Origin: a candidate division WOR-1 bacterium RIFOXYB2_FULL_36_35
GTDB taxonomy: Bacteria; Margulisbacteria; WOR-1; XYC2-FULL-46-14; XYC2-FULL-37-10
Direction: 5' to 3'
NCBI GenBank assembly: GCA_001771505.1
Contig: MEUA01000016.1
Span: 1 to 55,752 of the forward strand
DNA length: 55,752 nucleotides
The translations under genes and the position numbers were made by a program. The notes beneath the pieces were generated by a model, which worked only from the letters and a program-made list of their open reading frames with translations, had not been told where the DNA came from and did no database searches. Positions 9,902-19,483 of this stretch are shown here, in pieces (positions within the stretch are counted from its first letter, which is position 1; the number at the start of each line of letters is the position of its first letter).

Positions 9902-11985
9902 TTTTTAGACTTCTCCCTAATTTCAAAAGTTTCTATAATATCGCCAGGCTCAAAATCCTGATATCCTACAATAGCGATGCCACATTCATAGCCTTCACTT
10001 ACCTCTTTAATATCTTCTTTGAATCTTTTCAAAGATTCAAGCTTTCCCTCATAAATTTTTTCGCCATTGCGGAAAATCCTCAAACCATGGCCTCTCACCA
10101 TTTTTCCGGATTTTACAAAACATCCTGCTATAGCGCCAACTTTTGAAAATCTAAAAGTCTGCCTAACTTCGGCGCTCCCTGTTTTAACCTCTTCATATTC
10201 AGGCTTCAACATTCCTTCCATAGCTTTTTTGACATCGTCTAAAAGTTTGTAAATAACATCATATATTTTTATATCTACGCCCTCTTCTTCTGAAATTTCG
10301 CGCGCGCGAGGAGAAATAGTAACGCTAAATCCTATAACAAAGGCATTTGAAGCCTCCGCCAGCAAGACATCAGATTCAAGGATATTTCCAACTGCGGCAT
10401 GAACAATTCTTACTCTACGATCAGAAACGTATATATCTTTTAATGATGCCAGCAATGCTTCAAGTGAACCCTGTACATCAGCTTTTACAATAAGGTTAAG
10501 ATCTCTCACTTCACCCTCTTCAACTTCTTTTGAAAAGTCCTCTAAGGTATGGTGATGACGCGCAGCAATAACTCCTTTAGATAATTTATTCTTTTCCGCC
10601 ATCATTTTTGCTTCTTTATCACTATCTGTAACATGCAATATATCTCCTGGAGAAGGAACAACAGATGAGCCCAAAACTTCTACAGGAGTAGAAGGTCCCG
10701 CGCTTGTAATCCTCTTTCCAGTATCAGAAATAAGAGCTCTCACCTTTCCATAGGTTGAACCAATTACAAAAAAATCTCCTATTTTTATCTTCCCTTTCTT
10801 AATAAGAACAGAAGCAACAGGCCCCCTCCCTTTTTCCAGCTTGGCTTCAACCACAATACCAATTGCTTTTCCTTCAGGATTGGCTTTAAGTTCTTGCATA
10901 TCAGCTACAAGAATAATCATTTCCAATAAATCATCTATACCTGTTTTTTCTTTTGCGGAAATTGGAACCGTAACTGTACTCCCTCCCCAATCCTCAGGTT
11001 GCAACCCATGCTCAGAAAGCTGTTGTTTTACTTTATCCTGATTCACTCCAGGCTTATCTATTTTATTTATTGCAACAATTATAGGAACTCCTGCCGCCCT
11101 GGCATGATCTATCGCCTCTATGGTTTGAGGCATAACTCCATCATCTGCAGCAACAACCAAAACAGCTATATCTGTAACCTTTGCTCCCCTTGCACGAAGA
11201 GCAGTAAATGCCTCATGTCCGGGAGTATCTAAAAAAGTTATCTTTCTATTATTTACCACAACCTGATAGGCCCCTATATGTTGAGTAATACCCCCTGCTT
11301 CTGATTCTGCAACTTTCGTGGAACGAATTGCATCCAAAAGTTTTGTTTTTCCGTGATCAACATGCCCCATGATTGTAACTACAGGAGGTCTATTCTGAAG
11401 TTTATTCAAATCTTCTTCCAATATCTCTGATTCTATCCCCTTTTTTGCTTCTGAAATAGGAATTTCAACTTCCACATTACAAGAAAACTTGGCTCCAAGT
11501 TCAACTGCAATATCAGAAGAAATTTTCTGGTTTAATGTTACCAATACCCCTTTGATCATCAATTCTTTAATAATATCAGAAGATTTAAGCTTTAACTTTT
11601 CCGCAAAATCTTTTAATATAATGCCGTCAAAGGGAATTTTAATTGAGGTTTTAAATTGAGAGGTTACCTCTCTCTCTTGATTTTTTTCTTCATCAACACT
11701 AGGTTCTTCTGCTTTTTCTATCGTTACAACTTCCTCTTTAAGAACCTCTTTTTTAACTTGGTCTTCCTTATGCTCAACAATTTTCTCTTTAATTTCTTCT
11801 TTTATGGGAAGAGCTTCCTTTTTTCCAGAAGGGGTTAATAATTCTCTAATAACTTTTACAGCTTCCTCGTCAATGGATGAAGCCGCGGTTTTTGCATCAA
11901 TCCCCATATCTTTTAAAATTAACAAAACTTCTTTTGTTGTCTTTCCAAATTCTTTAGCTAATGCTCCAACTTTTATTTTTTTCAC
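9898..11985 (-). CDS. infB: Translation initiation factor IF-2
   Basis: A 695-residue GTPase that brings initiator fMet-tRNA to the 30S subunit. It starts with an IF2-N domain ([20 protein letters not shown]), followed by a short acidic and basic linker (residues 55-110) and a second IF2-N domain. The G domain begins near residue 200 with GHVDHGKT (G1), then [10 protein letters not shown] (G2), DTPGHEAF (G3), NKID (G4) and SAK (G5). Domains II-IV follow, with the IF-2 core motif [12 protein letters not shown]. The gene begins 3 bases after the nusA stop and overlaps rbfA by 4 bases. Confidence 0.98.
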   Translation of the reverse strand: MKKIKVGALAKEFGKTTKEVLLILKDMGIDAKTAASSIDEEAVKVIRELLTPSGKKEALPIKEEIKEKIVEHKEDQVKKEVLKEEVVTIEKAEEPSVDEEKNQEREVTSQFKTSIKIPFDGIILKDFAEKLKLKSSDIIKELMIKGVLVTLNQKISSDIAVELGAKFSCNVEVEIPISEAKKGIESEILEEDLNKLQNRPPVVTIMGHVDHGKTKLLDAIRSTKVAESEAGGITQHIGAYQVVVNNRKITFLDTPGHEAFTALRARGAKVTDIAVLVVAADDGVMPQTIEAIDHARAAGVPIIVAINKIDKPGVNQDKVKQQLSEHGLQPEDWGGSTVTVPISAKEKTGIDDLLEMIILVADMQELKANPEGKAIGIVVEAKLEKGRGPVASVLIKKGKIKIGDFFVIGSTYGKVRALISDTGKRITSAGPSTPVEVLGSSVVPSPGDILHVTDSDKEAKMMAEKNKLSKGVIAARHHHTLEDFSKEVEEGEVRDLNLIVKADVQGSLEALLASLKDIYVSDRRVRIVHAAVGNILESDVLLAEASNAFVIGFSVTISPRAREISEEEGVDIKIYDVIYKLLDDVKKAMEGMLKPEYEEVKTGSAEVRQTFRFSKVGAIAGCFVKSGKMVRGHGLRIFRNGEKIYEGKLESLKRFKEDIKEVSEGYECGIAIVGYQDFEPGDIIETFEIREKSKK

Positions 11986-11988
11986 TTA

Positions 11989-13071
11989 TTATTCCTTCTC
12001 TTTTTTTTCCGGTTTATTATCAACCTTCTTTTTCTCTTCCTCTTTTTTTTCGTCGGAAACTATGTCTATCTTATAACCTGTAAGCTTTGCAGCCAATCTC
12101 ACATTTTGGCCTTCTTTTCCTATTGCCAAAGATAATTCTTTTTCAGGAAGGATAACCTTTGCGCTTCTATCCTCTTTATTGATTTTGACATCAGAAACTT
12201 TTGCGGGTGAAAGAGCATTGGAGATAAAAGCCGAATCATCCTTAGACCATTCTATAATATCAACCCTTTCCGTGTCCAACTCTTTTGTAATATTTTGAAT
12301 TCTAGAGCCCATCGGGCCAACACAGGTGCCAACCGCCCCAACATTTTCATCATTAGACAAGACCGCAACCTTAGTTCTTTTTCCCGCCTCACGCGCTATA
12401 GCTTTTATCTCAAGGATCCCTTGAGTTATTTCAGGTATCTCTGATTCAAATAATTTTCTAATAATATCAGGATGTGATCTGCTAACTACTATAACAGGAC
12501 CTTTTGGGGTCTTCTTTACATCTACAATCAATACCTTAACCCTATCCTTAGGCCTGAAATTTTCAGAAGGTATACTCTCAGAAAAAGTAAGAAAAGTCTC
12601 AGCGCGTCCCAAATTAATTAAATAACCACCAGGCTCCTTATTTTGTATCGTACCATTTACTATAGTTCCTACCTTACCAATATATTCCTCGTAAACACCC
12701 TCTTTTTCCGCCTCACGAATTCTTTGAATAATAACCTGTTTGGCCGTTTGCGCAGCCATACGCCCAAAATCCTTAGGGGTTACATCAAACTGAATTATAT
12801 CACCAAGATTAGCGCCCTTCATGTTTTTTTTGGCTTCTTTAAGAGAAATTTCCAAATCTTCATTTACAACTTCCTCAACTACAATCCTACCCCTGTATAT
12901 CCTAGCCTCTCCATCATCATCTATTTTTGTTTCCAAGTGCTCAGCTAAAGGAAATCGTTTCTTATATGCGGACAATAAAGCATCTTTTATTGCATTGATT
13001 AAGCTCTCTTCAGTAATACCCCTACTCTCCTCAATTTCAACCAGCATAGCTTTAAAATTTGTTATTTTCAC
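11989..13071 (-). CDS. nusA: Transcription termination/antitermination factor NusA
   Basis: Binds RNA polymerase and modulates pausing, termination and antitermination. Visible in order are the N-terminal polymerase-binding domain (ESRGITEESLINAIKDAL), an S1 domain (GTIVNGTIQNKEPGGYLINL) and two KH domains (VGTCVGPMGSRIQNI and LAIGKEGQNVRLAAKLTGY). The Lys/Glu-rich tail ends without the acidic repeats of E. coli NusA, as in many non-proteobacterial homologues. I choose the GTG at 13071 (360 residues). An ATG 15 bases upstream is in frame, but the GGAGGT ribosome site lies inside that extension, 8 bases before the GTG. It leads the translation operon; rimP, its usual upstream partner, is absent. 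Confidence 0.96.
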   Translation of the reverse strand: MKITNFKAMLVEIEESRGITEESLINAIKDALLSAYKKRFPLAEHLETKIDDDGEARIYRGRIVVEEVVNEDLEISLKEAKKNMKGANLGDIIQFDVTPKDFGRMAAQTAKQVIIQRIREAEKEGVYEEYIGKVGTIVNGTIQNKEPGGYLINLGRAETFLTFSESIPSENFRPKDRVKVLIVDVKKTPKGPVIVVSRSHPDIIRKLFESEIPEITQGILEIKAIAREAGKRTKVAVLSNDENVGAVGTCVGPMGSRIQNITKELDTERVDIIEWSKDDSAFISNALSPAKVSDVKINKEDRSAKVILPEKELSLAIGKEGQNVRLAAKLTGYKIDIVSDEKKEEEKKKVDNKPEKKEKE

Positions 13072-13096
13072 AACAAAAACCTCCATTTAAAACGAA

Positions 13097-13117
13097 AAGT
13101 GGGCGAAAATCCCACTT
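13097..13117 (-). promoter_or_regulatory. Leader hairpin before nusA
   Basis: AAGTGGG and CCCACTT form a 7-bp stem with a 7-base loop in the nusA leader, followed on the minus strand by a T-rich run. A comparable GTGGG/CCCAC hairpin precedes the rimP-nusA operon in many Firmicutes. It could be an attenuator through which NusA adjusts its own level; this is inference. Confidence 0.5.
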
Positions 13118-13146
13118 CTATAATTAAGTACTATAGCTTTTGATTA

Positions 13147-13175
13147 ATTATAGCACTGTACAAAAATGTGTGCAA
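13147..13175 (-). promoter_or_regulatory. nusA operon promoter
   Basis: On the minus strand TTGCAC (13170-13175) and TATAAT (13147-13152) are separated by 17 bases. The expected transcription start is about 70 bases upstream of the nusA GTG, leaving room for the leader hairpin. Confidence 0.65.
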
Positions 13176-13200
13176 GAAGATTTTAATAAATTCAATTTTC

Positions 13201-13228
13201 TTGACACTTTCTTTTTGATCGATATAAT
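13201..13228 (+). promoter_or_regulatory. Promoter of the radical SAM/GH3 operon
   Basis: TTGACA at 13201-13206 and TATAAT at 13223-13228 are both perfect matches, 16 bases apart. The start would fall near 13235, about 33 bases before the first ATG. It is one of the strongest promoters in the window, so the operon is likely expressed without a dedicated activator. Confidence 0.75.
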
Positions 13229-13267
13229 AAAAGTGTGGAATATTGATAATAACGCTCAAACCTGATA

Positions 13268-14614
13268 ATGACAAAAAATAAATCAATAAAAATCACCCTT
13301 ATCTCTCCGCGAACGGGATTATATCGTTATAGAACAGGTGTATTTTCATTTTTTTTAAGATATGCCCCCATGAATTTAGTTACATTATCCTCTTTGATTC
13401 CAGAGGAAATTAATGCGACAGTCGAAATTCTCGATGAAAGCGTTGAAATAATCAAGAAGGAATCAATAATTGCGGATATCGTTGGATTAACCGGCATTAC
13501 TGGAGTATCAAAACGGGCTTATTCCTATGCTGATTACTTCCGTTCCAATGGTATTACTGTTGTAATGGGGGGACCGCATGCTACACTTATGCCCCAAGAA
13601 GCAAAAGAGCATGTAGATTCGGTAGTGGTAGGACATGCCTATGAAACATGGCCACAATTACTAAAGGATTTTATAAAAGGGGAATTAAAGGATTTTTATT
13701 ATCCCCCCCAGAAAATTGACTTTTCAAAAGTACCATCTCCTGACAAAAAATGCTTTTCCAACAAACCATTTATTACATTAAACAGTACTCAAGCCGTATT
13801 TGGCTGCCCTAATAATTGTGAATTTTGCGTTACGCCGGTTATTTGCAAGGGGAAATACGAACATCGCCCAATCGCAGATGTTGTTTATGAAGTATCTCAC
13901 ATGAAGGGGAAGTATATTACATTTCTTGACCCAAGCCCTGTTGAAAATCCCTTATATTCAATAAACCTCTATAAAGCGCTCAAACCATTAAAAAAACGAT
14001 GGGGAGGTTTAGCGACAACGCGCATCGTCGATAATAAGGAGTTACTAGACGCAATGGCAGAAAGCGGATGCTTCGGTTTGCTGATCGGCTTTGAAACATT
14101 ATCACAAGACAGCAATGTTGCCATGGGCAAGGGGTTTAATAGTGTAGATAAATATTATAAACTGGTTAAAGAACTTCATTCGCGAGGTATTGCTATAATG
14201 GGCTGTTTTGTGCATGGCTTGGAAACAGATAACAAAGATTGTTTTAAAAGAACCATGGACTTTGTATACAAAGCCAACATTGATCTTCCTCGTTTTACTA
14301 TATGCACTCCATTCCCGGGAACCCCTTTTTTCAACAGATTAAAAAAAGAAGCTAGGATTCTTACGGAAAACTGGACTCTTTATGATGCCCAACATGTGGT
14401 ATTCAAGCCGAAGGGGATGGCAGTTGAAGAGCTTGAAAACGGCCATCTATGGTGTTGGGAAAATGCTTATTCCTTAAAAAATATTTTAAAAAGATTGTCC
14501 TGTTCAAGGGCCTTTTTGGAATATACTTTACTGGCAAATTTAGGATATAGATTTTATGCAAGGGGACATCATCGTTTTAATTCAGCTTATATGGAAAATG
14601 ATTGGAAAACATGA
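13268..14614 (+). CDS. B12-binding-domain radical SAM protein (first copy)
   Basis: A 448-residue enzyme of the cobalamin-binding radical SAM class that includes BchE, HpnR and many methyltransferases. An N-terminal Rossmann-like B12 domain (about residues 8-145) shows VMGGPHATLMPQEAKEHVD and VVGHAYETW, though without the DxHxxG cobalamin ligand, as in many class members. The radical SAM core has C180-x3-C184-x2-C187 (CPNNCEFC) for the 4Fe-4S cluster, followed by HRPIADVVYEV. The C-terminus (after about residue 350) matches the tail seen in DUF4070-type relatives. It lacks a clear Shine-Dalgarno site. It leads a five-gene operon and is paralogous to the next gene. The substrate is unknown. 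Confidence 0.88.
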   Translation: MTKNKSIKITLISPRTGLYRYRTGVFSFFLRYAPMNLVTLSSLIPEEINATVEILDESVEIIKKESIIADIVGLTGITGVSKRAYSYADYFRSNGITVVMGGPHATLMPQEAKEHVDSVVVGHAYETWPQLLKDFIKGELKDFYYPPQKIDFSKVPSPDKKCFSNKPFITLNSTQAVFGCPNNCEFCVTPVICKGKYEHRPIADVVYEVSHMKGKYITFLDPSPVENPLYSINLYKALKPLKKRWGGLATTRIVDNKELLDAMAESGCFGLLIGFETLSQDSNVAMGKGFNSVDKYYKLVKELHSRGIAIMGCFVHGLETDNKDCFKRTMDFVYKANIDLPRFTICTPFPGTPFFNRLKKEARILTENWTLYDAQHVVFKPKGMAVEELENGHLWCWENAYSLKNILKRLSCSRAFLEYTLLANLGYRFYARGHHRFNSAYMENDWKT

Positions 14615-15939
14615 AAATCACATTTATTATGCCAGCTGTAGGCAAAAAAAAATCAGAAAGTTATGTCCGTTCATGGATAATGGAGCCATTAGGACTTGCA
14701 ATTTTATCTTCTTTAACCCCACCTGAAATAGAAAAGAAATTTTATGATGATCGGCTTGAAGAGATACCTTATGATGAATCGACAGATCTTGTAGCAATTA
14801 ATGCTGAAACTTATACGGCTAAAAGAGCCTATCAAATTGCTGCAAAATATAAACAAAGAAATGTGCCTGTTGTAATGGGAGGATATCATCCCACTCTTAT
14901 GCCGGAAGAGGCGGCAGAACATGTAGATGCCATAGTCATTGGAGAAGCTGAACAAATATGGGAAATACTGTTAAATGATTTTAAAAATAAACAACTTAAG
15001 AAATTTTATAAATCCTCTACAAAAACGAGTTTAAACAATATTTTTCCTGACCGAAGTTTATTTAAGGATAAAAAGTATTTCCCTGTCACCCTGATTGAAA
15101 CAGGACGAGGATGCAAGTTTAATTGTGAGTTCTGTTCAATAAATGCTTTTTACAAACGTACCTACTCAACTCGGCCAATTGATAATATTATTGATGAAAT
15201 AAAACGCACCAGGGCAAAAAGGATTTTTTTTGTGGACGATAACATAGTCAATGATAGAAATTTTGCTTTTGAACTGTTTAAGAGGCTAATTCCATTGAAA
15301 ATCAATTGGATAAGTCAAGCGTCAATGCATATCCACAATGATGACCAACTACTTGCCCTGATGAAAAAAAGCGGCTGTCGCGGAGTATTAATTGGGTTTG
15401 AATCATTAAATAAAGAAAATTTGGAAGTAATGGGAAAACATGTCAATAATGTCCAAAACGGTTATGAAAAAGTTGTAGCCCAATTTCATAAGCACAAAAT
15501 GGCGATCTACGGAACTTTTATATTCGGATATAATGACACTCCCGATTCTTTTAAGAAAGCATATGATTTCGCTTTAAAAAACAAACTTTTTTATGCCGCT
15601 TTTAATCACTTGGTCCCCTTCCCCGGAACAAGCCTTTATGAAAAATTAAAGAGAGAAGGCAAATTATTGTTTAATAAATGGTGGCTTGATTCCGGTTGCT
15701 ATTTTGGCAATATCTATTTTAAACCAAAAAATCTTACTCCAGAAAAACTTGAACAATTATGTTATAAATACCGTTACAAGTTTTTCAGTTTAGCATCAAT
15801 TATTAAAAGAAGTTTTAATTTTAGGGTTTACTGGCAAGATATAATTTTCCTTTTCATTTATTTTGCTAACAATTTATTTGCTAACCGAGAGACAGATAGC
15901 AGGCATTTTTTGCCTTTTGGAGACGCTAATGACCAATAA
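14611..15939 (+). CDS. B12-binding-domain radical SAM protein (second copy)
   Basis: A 442-residue paralogue of the preceding gene with the same layout: an N-terminal B12-type domain (VVMGGYHPTLMPEEAAEHVD, IVIGEAEQIWE) and a radical SAM core with C168-x3-C172-x2-C175 (CKFNCEFC), followed by YSTRPIDNIIDEI and FFVDDNIV. The FFVDDN strand is typical of the BchE/HpnR-like group. I start at the ATG at 14611, which overlaps the previous stop as ATGA; a TTG 9 bases upstream is an alternative. Two adjacent B12 radical SAM enzymes suggest two successive radical steps (C-methylation, ring formation or rearrangement) on one product. Confidence 0.88.
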   Translation: MKITFIMPAVGKKKSESYVRSWIMEPLGLAILSSLTPPEIEKKFYDDRLEEIPYDESTDLVAINAETYTAKRAYQIAAKYKQRNVPVVMGGYHPTLMPEEAAEHVDAIVIGEAEQIWEILLNDFKNKQLKKFYKSSTKTSLNNIFPDRSLFKDKKYFPVTLIETGRGCKFNCEFCSINAFYKRTYSTRPIDNIIDEIKRTRAKRIFFVDDNIVNDRNFAFELFKRLIPLKINWISQASMHIHNDDQLLALMKKSGCRGVLIGFESLNKENLEVMGKHVNNVQNGYEKVVAQFHKHKMAIYGTFIFGYNDTPDSFKKAYDFALKNKLFYAAFNHLVPFPGTSLYEKLKREGKLLFNKWWLDSGCYFGNIYFKPKNLTPEKLEQLCYKYRYKFFSLASIIKRSFNFRVYWQDIIFLFIYFANNLFANRETDSRHFLPFGDANDQ

Positions 15940-16669
15940 TAAAACAATAATAACCATAAAAAAATGTGCAAATATATCATTTCAAAAAAAAGATGAGATA
16001 TTTGCTCTCCATTTGCAATATTTTGACAATACTACATTCGAAAAGTTCAATAAAGATTTTACGGAAAAACAATGGTGCATTATTATCCAAGATATTTACA
16101 ATAAAATTGTAGGATACTCAACCATTCAACTTATTTTTGATAAGATTTTATCTCTTCCCGTTCTGGTTCTATTTAGCGGGGATACATTGGTTTCGAAAGA
16201 ATATTGGAATACAAATGCTTTAGTCATAGGATTTTCTAATTTTATAGAATACATAAGCCAACTATTTCCAGATCATAAAAAATACTGGCTATTAATTACC
16301 AAAGGATACAGAACATACCGCTTTCTGCCTCTATATTTCAAACAATACTATCCGGCTTATAACATAGAAACACCAAAAGAAATTAGTATTTTAATGAATA
16401 GTATATGCACAAAAAAATTTGGTGATAGATACGATTCTCAGAAAGGATTGGTTTTGTCCAATGATAAAAATGATTTTTTAAGGCCGGAGATGGCAGTTGT
16501 CCCTCCGGGCAAGAAAAAGGATCCCAATGTTTGCTACTTTTTAAGACGCAATCCCAACTATCACAAAGGTGATGAATTAGTTTGTCTAACAAGTATCGAA
16601 AAAGAAAATATTATTAATCGATTATTTTATAGATACATAAAAAAATATCCCGTCAGCATAGATAAGTAA
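15929..16669 (+). CDS. Acyltransferase-like protein of unknown specificity
   Basis: A 246-residue protein with a pattern reminiscent of the GNAT fold: an N-terminal FQKKDEIFALHLQYFDN segment, a central strand with IVGYSTIQLIF and the helix-rich end with YRTYRFLPLYFKQYYP. I cannot identify an acetyl-CoA-binding signature with confidence. The ATG at 15929 is preferred because GGAG lies 6 bases upstream; an in-frame ATG at 15863 would place 22 residues inside the previous gene. It overlaps that gene by 11 bases and is followed after 1 base by the GH3-like gene, so it is part of the same translationally coupled operon. Confidence 0.6.
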   Translation: MTNNKTIITIKKCANISFQKKDEIFALHLQYFDNTTFEKFNKDFTEKQWCIIIQDIYNKIVGYSTIQLIFDKILSLPVLVLFSGDTLVSKEYWNTNALVIGFSNFIEYISQLFPDHKKYWLLITKGYRTYRFLPLYFKQYYPAYNIETPKEISILMNSICTKKFGDRYDSQKGLVLSNDKNDFLRPEMAVVPPGKKKDPNVCYFLRRNPNYHKGDELVCLTSIEKENIINRLFYRYIKKYPVSIDK

Positions 16670-16670
16670 C

Positions 16671-18314
16671 ATGGCTGTTTATTATTTCTTTGTAAATATT
16701 ATTATCTTACTCTCCTGTCTATATGAATGGAGCCTGTTTTTTTTATTTAGCAGATCAGCAAAACAAGTCCAACAGAAATTATTAAAAAACATCTTAAGCA
16801 CAAACACCAAAACAATTTATGGGCAAAAATACAATTTCAGTAAAATAAAGTCATATAAAGAATTTACAATGCTCCCTTTAACGGAATACCAGGATTATTT
16901 CGAATACATTTCTAAAATACGTCAAGGAGATGGTTTTGTTTTAACTTCAAACCCAATTCAAACGTTAATACCAACAAGCGGAACAACACAAGGAAGCAAA
17001 CTTATTCCATTTAACAAAAAAATAAAAAACCGATTTCAAAAAGGACTTAATGTCTGGCTGTTTAATTCATATTTGAGATGTCCAGCTATTTTAACAGGTC
17101 AACAGTATTGGTCAATGAGTCCTATAACAAAAGCTTCAAATGCTAAAAGCGAAAAAATATCTGTCGGGTTTACTGAAGATTCTTCATATTTTGGAGCTGT
17201 CAAGAAATACTTCATACAAAAGCTTTTTGCAACTCCCGTTATGCTGCAAAAAATTAGCGATCCTATTGCGCATGAATATCTTACCTTGCTTTTTATGATT
17301 TGTGCGAAGGACTTGTCTTTGATATCAATTTGGAGCCCGACTTTTCTTATAGTAAAGCTAGAAAAACTGTTATTTTATTATGATCAAATTATAAAAGACA
17401 TTGCGCAAGGAACCATAAGCCACAAAATTAAGATTGATCCTGTAATCCGTAAACTACTATTTTCCAAGCTCAAACCAAACCCGAAAAGAGCTAAGGAGCT
17501 GTCTGCAATAAATATTTCAGATAAAAATAACTGGCAAAAAATTTGGCCAAAACTCAAAATTATAAGTTGCTGGACAGATGGCAGTTCAGCCACATTTGCT
17601 TATAAATTAAAGGGCTTGTTTCCAAAAGTCAAAATCGAGGAAAAAGGGCTTATCTCAACTGAAGGAATAGTAACAATTCCATGGTTTACAAAACAATTAA
17701 AACCAGTTGCTTATCGTTCCCATTTTTTTGAATTTCAAGATATTGAAAACAAAAAAATCTATCCATTATGGGAAATTGTAAGAAACAAAAGATATACAGT
17801 TATTTTAACAACAGATGGCGGGCTATATCGATACAAATTACACGATACGGTAGAGGTGACTGATTTTATAGGGAGAATTCCATCTCTTAAGTTTATTGGT
17901 CGTGAAACAGCCATTGTTGATATGGTTGGAGAAAAAGTTTGTGAGGAACATATTCAGGAAATTTTCAACCGTTTAACTCACTATGATTTTATTTTTAAGC
18001 TGGTTAGCCCATCTATAAAAGAAGGCAAACTTGCCTATACTTTGTTTCTTGAGCCTAAAAACTACCACAATTATAATTTTGCCCATTTAAAGCAGGTTTT
18101 TGAAAATGAAATGAGATCTAATTTTTATTATTTACATGCTCAAAACATGTCACAACTTGAGCCTCTTCGCATATTTTTAATTAATCATGGGTCAGGACTT
18201 ACTACATACATAAAAAATCACCTTAGTCGAGGGAAAAAAGAAGGTGATATAAAATATCAATTATTGACCAGCGACTTATCATGGGATAAGATTTTTAAAG
18301 GCCAATATGTTTGA
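16671..18314 (+). CDS. GH3-family acyl-adenylate ligase
   Basis: A 547-residue member of the GH3 family, best known from plants, where it adenylates carboxylic acids such as auxin or jasmonate and joins them to amino acids. The P-loop-like motif TSGTTQGSKLIPF is at about residues 102-114. A middle motif STEGIVTIPW follows, then YRYKLHDTVEVTDF and LKFIGRE, matching the plant GDVVKV and FIRR region. An N-terminal hydrophobic segment (residues 4-27) could anchor it to the membrane. It starts 1 base after the preceding stop and has no Shine-Dalgarno site. In this operon it probably activates a carboxylate made or modified by the radical SAM enzymes, for amide or ester formation. Substrate and acceptor are unknown. 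Confidence 0.85.
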   Translation: MAVYYFFVNIIILLSCLYEWSLFFLFSRSAKQVQQKLLKNILSTNTKTIYGQKYNFSKIKSYKEFTMLPLTEYQDYFEYISKIRQGDGFVLTSNPIQTLIPTSGTTQGSKLIPFNKKIKNRFQKGLNVWLFNSYLRCPAILTGQQYWSMSPITKASNAKSEKISVGFTEDSSYFGAVKKYFIQKLFATPVMLQKISDPIAHEYLTLLFMICAKDLSLISIWSPTFLIVKLEKLLFYYDQIIKDIAQGTISHKIKIDPVIRKLLFSKLKPNPKRAKELSAINISDKNNWQKIWPKLKIISCWTDGSSATFAYKLKGLFPKVKIEEKGLISTEGIVTIPWFTKQLKPVAYRSHFFEFQDIENKKIYPLWEIVRNKRYTVILTTDGGLYRYKLHDTVEVTDFIGRIPSLKFIGRETAIVDMVGEKVCEEHIQEIFNRLTHYDFIFKLVSPSIKEGKLAYTLFLEPKNYHNYNFAHLKQVFENEMRSNFYYLHAQNMSQLEPLRIFLINHGSGLTTYIKNHLSRGKKEGDIKYQLLTSDLSWDKIFKGQYV

Positions 18315-19425
18315 AAATAATGACAAAACAGATCATTACATAATTGAACCAGCAAAAGAAAGTGATGGGTTTGAACTTTGCAATATATATGAAGAAGAAT
18401 CAGCTCCAGGCAACTTAGAAATAACTTTTACTAGACGAGATAACGCATATCTTTCGATGATGCAGGAAGGAAAGATTGTTGAAGTCATCGTCTGCCGCAG
18501 GCGAAACAGTTTGGAGATTGTCGGATTTGGCGCCTATGCTATAAATGAATATTTTTTACACGGAACAAAAGAACAAGTAGCTTATCTTTTTGGAATGAGA
18601 TGTCGCAAAAAATACCGCAATAAAGCAGGGAAAGCAATTCCTTTAATCTATAGCTATATAAAAAAATCTCTGATGACTCACAAAGTTAAATTTATATTTA
18701 CATCTATACTTGATGATAATATTAAGGCTCAAAAATTTTTAACAAGGTCACATAAAGGCCTGCCAAATTACAAGTTATTAGAGAAATTTGAAGTATATTC
18801 AATCAAGACTACTAAAAAAATATTGAATGTCCCAAAAAATATTGTCTTGGTATCTGCCCTTGATTTTGATGAAAATAAATTTTATGAGTTTGCAAATGAA
18901 GTTGGCAGAAAATACCAATTATTCCCTGACATAGAAGAAGTCGCCCCAACTCTAAAAAACTTTCTAAATGATTGTTATTTATTAATAGATAAAACTACGG
19001 GTGAACTATTAGCTTGTGGTTTTTGTTGGGATCAACGTTCATTTAAACAATATATTTTACAAGGATACAAGGGCCTTTATAAAGGGTTTTATTTCTTCTC
19101 TAAAATTCTAACATTACTTGGCTATCCAAACCTTCCCGTGCCAGGATCTATATTAAATTATTTCACATTATCTTTTTGGCTTGTAAAAGACAATAATTCA
19201 AATTATTTGAAATGGTTTATTGATTTGCTTTCCAAGGAAAAGAACTCTTATGATTTTTTTGCCTTGGGTATTGGAAGTTCCCACCCATTAAAAAATACAA
19301 TTAAAAAACTGCCTCATTGGATATATAAAAGTAATATTTATTCGGTTTCCTGGAAAGATTATCCCAAAGAATCTATTTTGCTAAATAACCCCAACCAAAT
19401 ATATATTGAATGCGGGAGACTCTAA
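18307..19425 (+). CDS. GNAT-like N-acyltransferase
   Basis: A 372-residue protein whose first half fits a GNAT fold. YIIEPAKESDGFELCNIYEE at the start is typical of GNAT N-termini, GFGAYAI is a beta-4-like strand, and YLFGMRCRKKYRNKAGKAIPLI matches the acetyl-CoA-binding V-x-x-x-x-R-x-x-G region. The second half (residues 190-372) may be a second, divergent GNAT-like domain. It overlaps the GH3-like gene by 8 bases, with AAAGG upstream as a ribosome site. As the last gene of the operon it may transfer an acyl or amino-acyl group to the product. The role is inferred. Confidence 0.7.
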   Translation: MFENNDKTDHYIIEPAKESDGFELCNIYEEESAPGNLEITFTRRDNAYLSMMQEGKIVEVIVCRRRNSLEIVGFGAYAINEYFLHGTKEQVAYLFGMRCRKKYRNKAGKAIPLIYSYIKKSLMTHKVKFIFTSILDDNIKAQKFLTRSHKGLPNYKLLEKFEVYSIKTTKKILNVPKNIVLVSALDFDENKFYEFANEVGRKYQLFPDIEEVAPTLKNFLNDCYLLIDKTTGELLACGFCWDQRSFKQYILQGYKGLYKGFYFFSKILTLLGYPNLPVPGSILNYFTLSFWLVKDNNSNYLKWFIDLLSKEKNSYDFFALGIGSSHPLKNTIKKLPHWIYKSNIYSVSWKDYPKESILLNNPNQIYIECGRL

Positions 19426-19483
19426 TTGATAAAAATATTATTGATATTACCATCGGAATTTAAATATCTGCTTGCGAGGCAAA

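Noticed and set aside
12821-13090. Open reading frame antisense to nusA
   Set aside because: It mirrors the nusA codons, has no ribosome site and ends where nusA begins. Low GC content makes such shadows common.
16383-16592. Minus-strand open frame inside the acyltransferase-like gene
   Set aside because: It lies wholly within the coding gene, has no ribosome site and its product resembles no protein.
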